Assembly: GCF_020447315.1 (NCBI RefSeq)
Contig: NZ_JAJADQ010000002.1
Span: 186,001-250,000, forward strand
Source: Hymenobacter nitidus
GTDB lineage: Bacteria > Bacteroidota > Bacteroidia > Cytophagales > Hymenobacteraceae
Length of the DNA: 64,000 nt
Direction: 5' to 3'
The notes under the pieces are model-generated. The model was not told the DNA's origin and did no database searches. It saw nothing but the letters and a program-made list of their open reading frames with translations. Shown here one piece after another: positions 25,649 to 33,707 of the stretch. Position numbers and translations under genes: made by a program. Each line of letters starts with the position of its first letter. Within the stretch, counting starts at the first letter, position 1.

Positions 25649-26911
25649 TTATTGCTTGGGTAAAGCCGGCAAGCTCTGGCGCAGCAGGTTCAGCACGCTG
25701 GTAGTAGCGTACTCAATATTGAGCTGCCGGCCCCGGTTGAAGCTGACCTTGCGGGCCACCGTCTGGTGAGCATCGGCGTAGGCCAGCCAAAAGGTGCCCA
25801 CCGGTTTTTCCTCGGTGCCGCCGTCGGGCCCGGCTATGCCGCTGGTGGCAATGGCTACGTCGACGCCCAGGCGCTGACGGGCTCCCTCGGCCATCTGGCG
25901 CACCACTTCCTCGCTCACGGCACCATGTGTAGTCAGGCTTTCAGGAAATACGCCTAACTCTTTGACTTTAATATTGTTATGGTAGGAAATGACGCTGCCC
26001 AGAAAATAGCGCGAGCTACCCGCAATGCTGGTGAGCTTGTGGGCTACGTACCCGCCCGTGCAGCTTTCCGCCGTGCCAATGGTCAGGCCCCGTTCCTGTA
26101 GCAACTGGCCCACGGCGGCTTCCAGAGGCACCTCGCCTTCGGCAAAAATGTACTCGGCCAGCAGCACCCGAAGCTCCGGCAGGCGCGCTTCCATGCGGCC
26201 GCGCAGGTCGGGCTGCCCGTCGGCCGAACCGGTCAGGCGCAGACGCACCCCGCCCAGATACGGCAGGTAGGCCAGCTTCATATTGGCCGGCAGAGCATCT
26301 TCCCAGGTAGCTATTTTCTCAGCTAGAAACGACTCGCCCAGGCCCACGGTCTGTACCACGATGTGCTCGATGGGTGGGGTCTGGAAGTGGCGCTTGAGGC
26401 GGGGCAGCACCGTGTCGGTCATCATGCGCTTCATTTCGAAGGGCACGCCGGGCATCGACACGAATACGACGCCCTGGTCTTCAAACCACATGCCCGGGGC
26501 GGTGCCCACCACGTTGCGCACCGGCGTGCAGGAGGCGGGCAGGTACGCCTGCTGCCGGTTCACTTCCATCATGGGCCGGTTGAAGCGGGCAAAAATGGCC
26601 TCCACATCGCGCAAGGATGCTTCGTTCAAGACCAGCTCGGTGTGGAAGTAGTCGGTGAGGATGTTCTTGGTCAGGTCGTCTTTGGTGGGGCCCAGGCCGC
26701 CGGTAATCAGGACTACCTGGGCGCGGTTTCGGGCCGCATCCAGGGCCTGTACAATCTCATCGGCCCGGTCGGAAACGCTGGTAATCTGCCGCACCCGAAT
26801 GCCGAGCTTGCCCAGCTCCTGACCCATGAAGGCGGAATTGGTATCAATGACCTGCCCGTAGAGGAGCTCGTCGCCAATGGTGATGATTTCTGCGTCTGGA
26901 ACGTGGGGCAT
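25649..26911 (-). CDS. cinA: CinA-like protein (competence/damage-inducible CinA, nicotinamide mononucleotide deamidase)
   Basis: A 420-residue two-domain protein. The N-terminal MoCF-like domain (1-170) carries EIITIGDELLYGQVIDTN, GGLGPTKDDLTK and the SMPGVPFEMKRMM loop. The C-terminal CinA domain (about 260-420) carries TIGTAESCTGGYVAHKLTSIAGSS and IATSGIAGPDGGTEEKPVGT, the motif of NMN deamidases (PncC) that recycle NMN to NaMN in NAD metabolism. The ATG at 26911 (MPHVPDAEI) starts the conserved domain; a longer frame would add 22 atypical residues. Confidence 0.94.
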   Translation of the reverse strand: MPHVPDAEIITIGDELLYGQVIDTNSAFMGQELGKLGIRVRQITSVSDRADEIVQALDAARNRAQVVLITGGLGPTKDDLTKNILTDYFHTELVLNEASLRDVEAIFARFNRPMMEVNRQQAYLPASCTPVRNVVGTAPGMWFEDQGVVFVSMPGVPFEMKRMMTDTVLPRLKRHFQTPPIEHIVVQTVGLGESFLAEKIATWEDALPANMKLAYLPYLGGVRLRLTGSADGQPDLRGRMEARLPELRVLLAEYIFAEGEVPLEAAVGQLLQERGLTIGTAESCTGGYVAHKLTSIAGSSRYFLGSVISYHNNIKVKELGVFPESLTTHGAVSEEVVRQMAEGARQRLGVDVAIATSGIAGPDGGTEEKPVGTFWLAYADAHQTVARKVSFNRGRQLNIEYATTSVLNLLRQSLPALPKQ

Positions 26912-27012
26912 AGACCGGTAGTTAGGAAGGAGAGGGAATTTGGTGCAATTTGGGGCCAACGCGCATAAGACGCTCACTAAGGGCCTCGGGTTTTTCGCTT
27001 TTTTTCTTCTGT

Positions 27013-27831
27013 ATGCACTCTTTTCGCATTTTCGCTGCCGCCCTGGCAGTAACCGTGGCCGCTACGCAAGGGGCGCAGGCCCAGACCAAGCCCAAGGCTA
27101 AAACCACGACTACCAAAAAGACCACCACGGCCAAGAAGACGACGGCCAAGGCGCCGGCCAAAACCACCACGACCAAGACCTCCACCAAGGTGACCACGCC
27201 CGCCGTTGTGGCGGCGCCCGTGCCCCTGACGCTGCCCGAGGCTACCAGCGGCCTGAAGGAAGCCCTGACGCAGAGCATCACCCGGGCCGTGGATATTGCC
27301 GGCTCAGCCGAGGGCTTCAATGCCAACGCCGATATCCGGATTCCTTTCCCGCCCGAAGCCGAGCTGGTGTCGACCACCTTGCGGGGCCTGCGCATGGGCA
27401 CCTTGGTGGATAAGTTTGAGGTAGTGCTCAACCGCAGTGCCGAAGCCGCCGCGGCTCAGGCCAGGCCCATTTTCCTGGGCGCGGTGCAAAACCTAAGCTT
27501 CGCCGATGCTATGGCCCTGGTCACGACGCGGGAGCCCGACGCGGCCACGCTCTACCTGCACCAGAACACCGAAGCCCAGCTCGTGACGGCCCTGAAGCCC
27601 ATCGTGCAGCAGTCGTTGGAGCAAACCGGCGCCACCAAGCTCTACGCCGAAATGGTAGCCCGCTACAACAAGATTCCGCTGGTAACGCCGGTAAATGCCG
27701 ATCTGACGGCCTACGCCACCCAGAAAACCTCCGACGGCATCTTTACCCTGGTGGCCGCCGAGGAAAGCCGGATCCGGCAGAATGCCGCCGCCCGGGGCTC
27801 GGATGTCCTGAAGCGGGTCTTCGGCAAATAA
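27013..27831 (+). CDS. DUF4197 family secreted protein, first copy
   Basis: A 272-residue protein. A signal peptide (to about residue 23, GAQAQ) is followed by a Thr/Lys low-complexity tract (about 24-60) and then a DUF4197 domain with ATSGLKEALTQSITRAV, IRIPFPPEAELVSTTLR, PIVQQSLEQTGATKLY, YNKIPLVTPVNADLTAY and a closing LLKRVFGK-like end (VLKRVFGK). The family is periplasmic and mostly helical, and its function is not established. A paralogue follows after a terminator. The Lys/Thr tract is absent from the second copy. Confidence 0.88.
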   Translation: MHSFRIFAAALAVTVAATQGAQAQTKPKAKTTTTKKTTTAKKTTAKAPAKTTTTKTSTKVTTPAVVAAPVPLTLPEATSGLKEALTQSITRAVDIAGSAEGFNANADIRIPFPPEAELVSTTLRGLRMGTLVDKFEVVLNRSAEAAAAQARPIFLGAVQNLSFADAMALVTTREPDAATLYLHQNTEAQLVTALKPIVQQSLEQTGATKLYAEMVARYNKIPLVTPVNADLTAYATQKTSDGIFTLVAAEESRIRQNAAARGSDVLKRVFGK

Positions 27832-27853
27832 GCTTCCTCCAGGTGCTTATAAG

Positions 27854-27890
27854 AAGCCCATCCGGCAGCTGTGGCCGGATGGGCTTTTTT
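27854..27890 (+). terminator. Terminator between the two DUF4197 genes
   Basis: The 12-bp stem AGCCCATCCGGC/GCCGGATGGGCT is followed by TTTTT. Confidence 0.88.
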
Positions 27891-27989
27891 GTGCGCCAGC
27901 GGAAAAGCCGGAGTTGCACAAAATTGGTCTGGTTTGTGTTTTACAGCAACCGTCGGCCGGATTGGCCGGGCCTTTCGCTCCTGCGCACC

Positions 27990-28748
27990 ATGAACAAGAA
28001 ACAATCTTTTCTCCTGCTGTTGGCCTTTGCGGGCCTGAACCTGACGGCCTCCGCTCAAGGCTTCGACCTGTCTAAGATTGGTCAGATTCTCACCAATAAA
28101 GCCGGTACGGCCGCCAAGACCGGCACCACGACCAGAGGCAACGTCAGTCAGAACGAGGCCGCTATGGGTCTGAAGGAAGCCCTGACGCAGGGTATTTCCA
28201 AGGGTGCCGACCAGGCTTCCAAGCAGGATGGCTTCTACCTCAACAAGCTGATCCGGATTCCCTTCCCGCCCGATGCCCAGCGCGTGGCCACGTCGCTGCG
28301 GGCTATTGGCCTGGGCTCCCAGGTCGATAAGTTCGAGTTGTCGCTGAACCGCGGGGCGGAAGATGCGGCCAAAAGCGCCAAACCGATTTTTCTGTCGGCC
28401 ATCAAAAGTCTCACGTTCAGCGACGTGTGGGGCATCCTGACCGGGCAGAAGGACGCAGCCACCAACTACCTCAAGCGCACTACTACCACGCAGCTGAGCG
28501 CGGCCTTCAAGCCCATCATTCAGCAGTCGTTGGATAAGGTAAACGCCACGCGCTACTACACCGACCTGACCACCCGCTACAACATGATTCCGCTGGTGAA
28601 GCCCGTGCAGACCGACCTGAACCAGTACGCTACCGATAAAGCCATTGGCGGCTTGTTCACGCTCATCGCCCAGGAAGAGGCCAACATCCGGGAAAATCCT
28701 GTGGCCCGCACCACTGAGCTGCTGCGCCGCGTATTCGGGGGTAAGTAA
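27990..28748 (+). CDS. DUF4197 family secreted protein, second copy
   Basis: A 252-residue paralogue of the upstream gene. Signal peptide MNKKQSFLLLLAFAGLNLTASAQ is followed directly by the DUF4197 domain: MGLKEALTQGISKGADQAS, IRIPFPPDAQRVATSLR, PIIQQSLDKVNATRYY, YNMIPLVKPVQTDLNQYA and LLRRVFGGK. It is clearly a tandem duplication (same motifs in the same order) but well diverged, and each copy has its own terminator. ATG 27990 is chosen because the upstream frame reads through the preceding terminator. Confidence 0.88.
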   Translation: MNKKQSFLLLLAFAGLNLTASAQGFDLSKIGQILTNKAGTAAKTGTTTRGNVSQNEAAMGLKEALTQGISKGADQASKQDGFYLNKLIRIPFPPDAQRVATSLRAIGLGSQVDKFELSLNRGAEDAAKSAKPIFLSAIKSLTFSDVWGILTGQKDAATNYLKRTTTTQLSAAFKPIIQQSLDKVNATRYYTDLTTRYNMIPLVKPVQTDLNQYATDKAIGGLFTLIAQEEANIRENPVARTTELLRRVFGGK

Positions 28749-28763
28749 GCTGCCTGAATTTGC

Positions 28764-28805
28764 AAGCAAAAGCCCCGCTGGTAGCTACCAGCGGGGCTTT
28801 TGCTT
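28764..28805. terminator. Perfect bidirectional terminator
   Basis: AAGCAAAAGCCCCGCTGG is followed by a short core and its exact complement, between convergent genes. Poly-T is present on both strands. Confidence 0.9.
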
Positions 28806-28823
28806 GGATTTGGGCCTGTGGGC

Positions 28824-29177
28824 TTAATAATCGTCGTCATCGGAGAAGCGCGAGCCGCGGCTGCTCCGGCTGCTGCCGAAAGAATCCTCATCGTCGTCGG
28901 CGAAGTCATCGTCGTCATCGAGGCTGTCAAAACCGCCGCCGCCATCGGGGTCTTCAGCGGCTTCGGCGGCGGTGTATTCTTCCTCCGTCATGTTGGCCAG
29001 GTCCAGGGCCTCGTCGTGGGAGGAGCCGGTGTCGCGCCACATCAGGTAGTCGGCGTACTTGGCGCTGAGGCGGTCTTCGTCGTTGCCACGGGTTTTGCTG
29101 CCACCAGTCTTGGCGAAGGTATCCAGCTCATCGTCATCGTCGAGGAAGTCGTCGTCGAGGTCGTCGTATTGTTTCAT
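28824..29177 (-). CDS. Highly acidic protein with Asp-rich runs (117 aa)
   Basis: A 117-residue cytoplasmic protein with Asp/Glu clusters at the start (YDDLDDDFLDDDDELD), in the middle (DSLDDDDDFADDDEDS) and at the end (DDDDY). Between them is a short, more ordered segment (SAKYADYLMWRDTGSSHDEALDLANMTEEEYTAAEAAED) and a Ser/Arg patch (FGSSRSSRGSRFS). I know no family name. The length, charge and order suggest a largely disordered protein that could bind basic proteins or metal ions. The first Met of the acidic region (29177) is the natural start; a longer frame to 29327 lacks this character. Confidence 0.68.
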   Translation of the reverse strand: MKQYDDLDDDFLDDDDELDTFAKTGGSKTRGNDEDRLSAKYADYLMWRDTGSSHDEALDLANMTEEEYTAAEAAEDPDGGGGFDSLDDDDDFADDDEDSFGSSRSSRGSRFSDDDDY

Positions 29178-29478
29178 AGCCTTGTGAGGGGCGGTAAAAG
29201 TGAATGATGGGGAACGAAGCGGGTTCGGCTGCGAAGATACGGCCCCGGCAGCCAGAGGTTGGAAGTGCAAGGCAAAATTTGACGGGAAAATTCCCTGGTT
29301 TGCCATCTTTCCTGCAAGGCAACTCACCTACGCTCCAGCTCTCCGTAAACCCTGTTTGGGCTGAAACAGAGCCGATACAGCCAGAGCGCTACAACTTTAG
29401 GCGGCTTACTGTCCAACTGCTCAGCCCGGACTCGGAAGCCATAAACTTGTAACTCCCGGCGGCGGCCGTAGCGCGGCG
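29178..29478. other. Intergenic gap with no recognisable feature
   Basis: About 300 nt between the acidic-protein start and the ABC ATPase stop, both leftward genes. It is less GC-rich than its surroundings. I find no gene-like frame, repeat or hairpin terminator; it should contain the promoter of the acidic gene. Confidence 0.5.
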
Positions 29479-30111
29479 TCAGTGAGCCGCTTTGGCTCCG
29501 AAATCCGTTACGTTGAGCTGCTGCTGGCAGAAGCTGTACTCTTCCGGCACGTTGGAGCTGACAATCACCAGGCGACCCGCCACGGTGGCCGCTACGTGCT
29601 CCAGATACCAGGCCACGCCGGTCCGGTCAAGGTTGGTGGTAGGCTCGTCGAGCAGCAGCAAGGGAGAGTCGGCGTAGAGGGCCAGGGCCAGCTTCAGGCG
29701 CTGCTTCATGCCGGAAGAAAAGTCGCGCACCATCTTGTGGCGGGACTTCTCCAGGTACATCAGCTCAATCAGGCGCGGGGGTGTCATGCCGGGCCGCAGG
29801 GGCTTAAACCGGGTGTGGAAGTGCAGCAGCTCGGTCAGGGTCAGCTCCTCAATCAGCTCCAGGTACGGCGCGCAGTACGCCAGCCTGCGCGGCACGTCTT
29901 CCACCGGCACGGGCTGACTCCGGAAAGAGTAGGCCAGAGTGCCTTCAGTGGGCAGAATCTGGCCGGAAAGGGTGTTGAGCAGGGTGCTTTTGCCCGAGCC
30001 GTTGGGCCCCAGCACCGCCGTAGCCGTGCCGGGCTGGAAAACGTGGTTCAGGCCCCGGAAAATCCACTCCCTGGAGAAGCGCTTTCCCAGCCCGGTGGCC
30101 TCAATCTGCAC
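29479..30111 (-). CDS. ABC transporter ATP-binding protein
   Basis: A 210-residue ATPase with Walker A GPNGSGKSTLLN, Q-loop region around FRSQPVPVEDVPRR, signature FSSGMKQRLKLALAL and Walker B LLLLDEPTTNLD. The short length and form resemble CcmA-type or GldA-type subunits that pair with a separate permease, but no permease gene is adjacent. The start is a GTG that overlaps the end of lpxA by 11 nt, so translation is probably coupled to lpxA. The pairing with lipid A genes suggests, but does not show, a role in envelope export. Confidence 0.9.
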   Translation of the reverse strand: MQIEATGLGKRFSREWIFRGLNHVFQPGTATAVLGPNGSGKSTLLNTLSGQILPTEGTLAYSFRSQPVPVEDVPRRLAYCAPYLELIEELTLTELLHFHTRFKPLRPGMTPPRLIELMYLEKSRHKMVRDFSSGMKQRLKLALALYADSPLLLLDEPTTNLDRTGVAWYLEHVAATVAGRLVIVSSNVPEEYSFCQQQLNVTDFGAKAAH

Positions 30112-30898
30112 CGTTGCCGTTACGCGAATAGCCCTTGATAACGCCGCGGCCGGAGTTGCGCACGAAGTTCACTACTTCATCCCGCTCGGGCGAGGGCAGC
30201 AGCTCCAGCTCAATCTTGTCGAGGGCGTCGTTGTTGTTCAGGCCGCTGAGGAAGAGCAGGCGGTATAGCTGCTGAATCTCGCTGATTTTCTGGTCGGAGA
30301 AGCCCCGGCGGCGCAGGCCGATGGAGTTGATGCCGCTGTAGGTGAGCGGCTCACGGCCGGCTTTCACGAAGGGCGGCACGTCTTTGCGTACCAAGGAGCC
30401 GCCCGAAATCATGGCGTGGGGGCCTACTTTCACGAACTGGTGCACCGCCGAAGTGCCGCCGATAATGGCATGGTCACCGATTTCGACGTGGCCGGCCAGC
30501 TGCACGCCGTTGGCCAGCACGCAGTTGTTGCCGATGATGCAGTCGTGGGCCACGTGCACGTAGGCCATCAGCAGGCAGTTGCTGCCCACCACCGTTTTCA
30601 GCCGGTCCACGGTGCCGCGGTTCACCGTCACGCATTCCCGGATAACGGTGTTGTCGCCGATGGATACCGTGGTTTTCTCGCCGGCAAACTTGAGGTCCTG
30701 GGGCATAGCGGCAATAACGGCGCCGGGGAAAATCTTGCAGTTCTTGCCAATGCGGGCCCCCGACATGATGGTCACGTTGGGCCCAATCCAGGTGCCTTCC
30801 CCGATTTCCACATCCTTATCGATGGTAGTGAAGGGCTCCACTACCACGTTTTGGGCGATTTTGGCTTCGGGGTGAATGTAGGCGAGCGGCTGGTTCAT
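30101..30898 (-). CDS. lpxA: UDP-N-acetylglucosamine acyltransferase
   Basis: A 265-residue acyltransferase for the first step of lipid A synthesis: transfer of a 3-hydroxyacyl chain from ACP to UDP-GlcNAc. The left-handed beta-helix is evident from hexapeptides (IGEGTWIGPNVTI, IGKNCKIFPGAVI, VGSNCLLMAYVHVAHDCIIG), with the catalytic His at about 118. The helical C-terminal part begins INSIGLRRRGFSDQKI, which is diagnostic for LpxA. It sits downstream of lpxD and lpxC-fabZ on the same strand. Confidence 0.97.
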   Translation of the reverse strand: MNQPLAYIHPEAKIAQNVVVEPFTTIDKDVEIGEGTWIGPNVTIMSGARIGKNCKIFPGAVIAAMPQDLKFAGEKTTVSIGDNTVIRECVTVNRGTVDRLKTVVGSNCLLMAYVHVAHDCIIGNNCVLANGVQLAGHVEIGDHAIIGGTSAVHQFVKVGPHAMISGGSLVRKDVPPFVKAGREPLTYSGINSIGLRRRGFSDQKISEIQQLYRLLFLSGLNNNDALDKIELELLPSPERDEVVNFVRNSGRGVIKGYSRNGNGAD

Positions 30899-30907
30899 TC
30901 GTTATGT

Positions 30908-31005
30908 AATTAGTAATTAAGAATTAGTAAGTAAGAATCGTCTCAACGCAGCGCAGGGCGCTTTTCGTCTGAGAATTATTCATTCTTAATTACTAATTAC
31001 TAATT
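30908..31005. repeat. Inverted pair of 7-nt-period arrays (locus E)
   Basis: The left arm (30908-30935) has four heptamers each starting AA (AATTAGT, AATTAAG, AATTAGT, AAGTAAG). The right arm (30971-31005) has five heptamers each ending ATT (including CTTAATT and ACTAATT twice). A 17-nt stretch (30908-30924) has its perfect complement at 30982-30998. The region is AT-rich in a GC-rich genome. The left arm lies next to the lpxA start and the right arm next to the lpxC-fabZ stop. Confidence 0.9.
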
Positions 31006-31010
31006 GGAAT

Positions 31011-32405
31011 TTAGGCGTCTTTGCGGACAATGGCGGCACTCATTTCGGCCTCCATTACCACTTTGCCGTTCACAAAGGCCTGGCCTTTCATCTTGGCAAT
31101 ACCGCGCTTGATGGGAGACAACAGCTGACAGCGGAAAATGATAGTGTCGCCGGGCACGACTTTCTTGCGGAAGCGGCAGTTTTCGATGCCGAGGAAGTAG
31201 GTCCAGTAATTTTCGGGGTCGGGTACGGTGTTCAGCACCAGAATGCCGCCGGTCTGGGCCATGGCCTCAATCTGGAGTACACCGGGCATCACCGGGTTGC
31301 CGGGGAAGTGGCCGGGGAAAAACGGCTCATTGATGGTCACGTTCTTGATGCTGGCCACCGTGTTGGCGTCCAGGTGAATGACCTTGTCGATGAGCAGGAA
31401 TGGGTAGCGGTGGGGCAGAATCTGGCTGATCTGGTTCGTGTCGAGCACCGGCTCCCGGCCCGGGTCGTAGGTGGGCACGGCGGAGGTGTTGGCCTCCATC
31501 ATCTTCTTTTTGATCTTCTTGGCAAACGCCACGTTGGCCGCGTGGCCGGGGCGGGCCGCCAGAATCTGGCCTTTCAGCGGCCGGCCGACCAGGGCCAGGT
31601 CGCCGACCATGTCGAGCAGCTTGTGGCGGGCCGGCTCGTTTTTGTAGCGCAGGTCCACATTGTTCAGAATGCCCTCCTTCTTAACGGCCACCTTGGGCTT
31701 GCCCAGCATGGTTGCCAGCTCGCTCAACTCCTCGTCGCTCACCACGCGGTCCACGACCACAATAGCGTTGCTCAAATCACCGCCCTTAATCAGGTTGGAC
31801 TTGTAGAGGGCTTCCAGCTCGTGCAGAAAGCAGAAGGTGCGGGAAGAGGAAATTTCGGCGGTAAACTGCGAGATGTCCGTCAGCGACGCGTGCTGGGAGC
31901 CCAGCACGGGCGAGTTGTAGTCCACCATCACCGTCAGGCGGTAGTCGTTCAGGGGCAGGGCGGCAATTTCCACGGCCCGGGCATTGTCCACGAAGCGGAT
32001 TTCCTCGGGAATCTCGAAGTAGTTGCGCAGCGCGTTCTGTTCTTCCAGGCCTACCTGCTCAATGGCCTTGATGAACTCGTAGCTGGAGCCGTCCATGATG
32101 GGCGGCTCGGGGCCGTCGAGCTGAATCAGCACGTTGTCGAGCTGCAAGCCTACCAAAGCCGCCAGCGTGTGCTCCACCGTGTTGATGCGGGCACCGTTCT
32201 GCTCAATGGTCGTACCGCGCGAAAGGTCTACCACGTTGTCGACATCGGCATCCACGATGGGCTGGCCGGGCATGTCGATGCGCTGAAACTTGTAGCCATG
32301 ATTGACCGGCGCGGGGCAGAAGGTCATGTTGGCCGAAACGCCGGTGTGCAGGCCAATGCCGCTCACGGTCACGGGCGCCTTGATGGTATGTTGCTTGTCG
32401 TTCAT
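31011..32405 (-). CDS. Bifunctional LpxC/FabZ fusion
   Basis: A 464-residue fusion of two enzymes, the normal arrangement in Bacteroidetes. Residues 1-300 are LpxC, the zinc-dependent deacetylase of UDP-3-O-acyl-GlcNAc and the committed step of lipid A synthesis: GIGLHTG, H79 in [11 protein letters not shown] and [12 protein letters not shown], with [12 protein letters not shown] further on. Residues about 320-464 are FabZ, the 3-hydroxyacyl-ACP dehydratase: [33 protein letters not shown] with catalytic His and Glu. An alternative TTG start at 32429 would add eight residues. Fusing the deacetylase to fatty acid elongation balances lipid A against phospholipid supply. Confidence 0.96.
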   Translation of the reverse strand: MNDKQHTIKAPVTVSGIGLHTGVSANMTFCPAPVNHGYKFQRIDMPGQPIVDADVDNVVDLSRGTTIEQNGARINTVEHTLAALVGLQLDNVLIQLDGPEPPIMDGSSYEFIKAIEQVGLEEQNALRNYFEIPEEIRFVDNARAVEIAALPLNDYRLTVMVDYNSPVLGSQHASLTDISQFTAEISSSRTFCFLHELEALYKSNLIKGGDLSNAIVVVDRVVSDEELSELATMLGKPKVAVKKEGILNNVDLRYKNEPARHKLLDMVGDLALVGRPLKGQILAARPGHAANVAFAKKIKKKMMEANTSAVPTYDPGREPVLDTNQISQILPHRYPFLLIDKVIHLDANTVASIKNVTINEPFFPGHFPGNPVMPGVLQIEAMAQTGGILVLNTVPDPENYWTYFLGIENCRFRKKVVPGDTIIFRCQLLSPIKRGIAKMKGQAFVNGKVVMEAEMSAAIVRKDA

Positions 32406-32533
32406 TGGGGTGCTGGTAGCGGCTGACAATCAGCTGCTAGCTGACGGGCAAGAGACTTCAGGAACTTGGGTAGAAGAGAATAAAAGGCTGCGGGCGGTAG
32501 CAAACTGCTCCGTACCAGCAGCCTTTCAGGACG

Positions 32534-32541
32534 CAAAGCTA
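32534..32541 (-). promoter_or_regulatory. Possible internal -7 box (TAGCTTTG) before lpxC-fabZ
   Basis: The minus-strand match to TAnnTTTG overlaps the lpxD stop codon and lies about 129 nt before the lpxC-fabZ ATG. It could give lpxC-fabZ its own transcript. Confidence 0.3.
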
Positions 32542-33579
32542 GGACTTTTCCGGCACGGATGAGTTACGCTCCAGGTCGCTGAGGCGGCGCTCCAACTCGG
32601 GCAGGTGGCGGAAAATGGCGTTGGCGCGCAGACTGTCGCGCAGGTTGAAGGCCGGGGAGCCCTGCAGCAGCACGCCTTCGGTCTTGATGGACTTGCCCAC
32701 GCCCGACTGCGCCGTGACGGTGGTGCGGTTGGCCAGGGAGAGGTGGCCGGCAATACCGGTCTGGCCGGCCAGCACGCAGAAGTCGCCAATTTTGGTGGAG
32801 CCCGAAATGCCCGTTTGGGCGGCTACTACCGTGTGGCGGCCGATTTCCACGTTGTGGGCAATCTGCACTAAGTTGTCGATTTTGGCGCCCTCACGGATGA
32901 TGGTGGAGCCCATCGTGGCGCAGTCGATGGTGGCGTTGGCCCCGATGCTCACGTTGTCTTCCAGCACCACGTTGCCGATCTGCGGAATGGTTTTGTAGGA
33001 GCCGTCGGGCTGGGGCGCGAAGCCAAAGCCGTCGGAGCCGATGACGGCGCCGGCGTGCACCGTGCAGCGGGCGCCAATTACAGTTTCAGCGTAAATCTTG
33101 GCCCCGGCGTAGATAATGGTGCCGTCGCCAATCACGCATCGGTCGCCGATGTAGGCCTGGGGGAAAATCACCACGTCATTGCCGATGCGGCAGTCCTGAC
33201 CGATGTAGGAAAAGGCGCCGCGGTAGTGGTTTTCACCAATGGTGGAGTTGGCCCCGATAAAGGCGGGCTCTTCCACGCCGCGCCGGCCGGTGCGGGTAGC
33301 CTGCTGGTAGAATTCGAGCAGGGTGGTAAAGCTCGTGTACGGGTCGTCGACGCGGATAAGGGCGGCCGTTGCGGGATGCTTCAGCGCCAGGGTTTTACTG
33401 ACGATGACGGCCGAGGCGCCCGTGGTGTACAGGTAGGGCTCGTACTTCAGGTTCGACAGGAAGGAGAGGGCCCCGGCCTGTGCTTCTTCGATTTTTGCCA
33501 ACCGGTCAATGCGCTGCGTGGCGTCGCCTTCGACGACGCCCTGGAGCACTTCCGCAATCTGGCCTACCGTAAATTCCAT
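32539..33579 (-). CDS. lpxD: UDP-3-O-(3-hydroxyacyl)glucosamine N-acyltransferase
   Basis: A 346-residue LpxD, which adds the second acyl chain (N-linked) in lipid A synthesis. The N-terminal uridine-binding domain (1-100) starts [17 protein letters not shown] and has [16 protein letters not shown] long left-handed beta-helix follows, with [27 protein letters not shown] and the catalytic His segment [14 protein letters not shown]-terminal helix closes the protein. It is the first lipid A gene after the HD hydrolase on the same strand. The ATG at 33579 is preferred because the upstream frame translates the GGTTTTT array. Confidence 0.96.
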   Translation of the reverse strand: MEFTVGQIAEVLQGVVEGDATQRIDRLAKIEEAQAGALSFLSNLKYEPYLYTTGASAVIVSKTLALKHPATAALIRVDDPYTSFTTLLEFYQQATRTGRRGVEEPAFIGANSTIGENHYRGAFSYIGQDCRIGNDVVIFPQAYIGDRCVIGDGTIIYAGAKIYAETVIGARCTVHAGAVIGSDGFGFAPQPDGSYKTIPQIGNVVLEDNVSIGANATIDCATMGSTIIREGAKIDNLVQIAHNVEIGRHTVVAAQTGISGSTKIGDFCVLAGQTGIAGHLSLANRTTVTAQSGVGKSIKTEGVLLQGSPAFNLRDSLRANAIFRHLPELERRLSDLERNSSVPEKS

Positions 33580-33583
33580 TGCG

Positions 33584-33591
33584 CAAAAGTA
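33584..33591 (-). promoter_or_regulatory. -7 box (TACTTTTG) four bases from the lpxD ATG
   Basis: Minus-strand TACTTTTG ends 4 nt before the lpxD start codon. If used, transcription would begin at or near the ATG, giving a nearly leaderless mRNA. Confidence 0.4.
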
Positions 33592-33597
33592 GCAGTT

Positions 33598-33703
33598 GGT
33601 TTTGGGTTTTTGGTTTTTGGTCGTTGCTCGTGCAGTAACGCGCTGCTGGCTTGGGCTTAAACTCAGTGGAGGCGTCAACCGGTATTACCCAAAAGCCAAA
33701 AAC
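33598..33703. repeat. Inverted 7-nt-period arrays (locus F)
   Basis: GGTTTTG, GGTTTTT and GGTTTTT run without gaps from 33598 to 33618. The complementary CAAAAGC and CAAAAAC lie at 33690-33703. The arms lie at the two ends of the lpxD-HD hydrolase gap. A similar short CAAAACC AAAAACC stretch occurs at 35119-35132. Confidence 0.75.
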
Positions 33704-33707
33704 TTGT

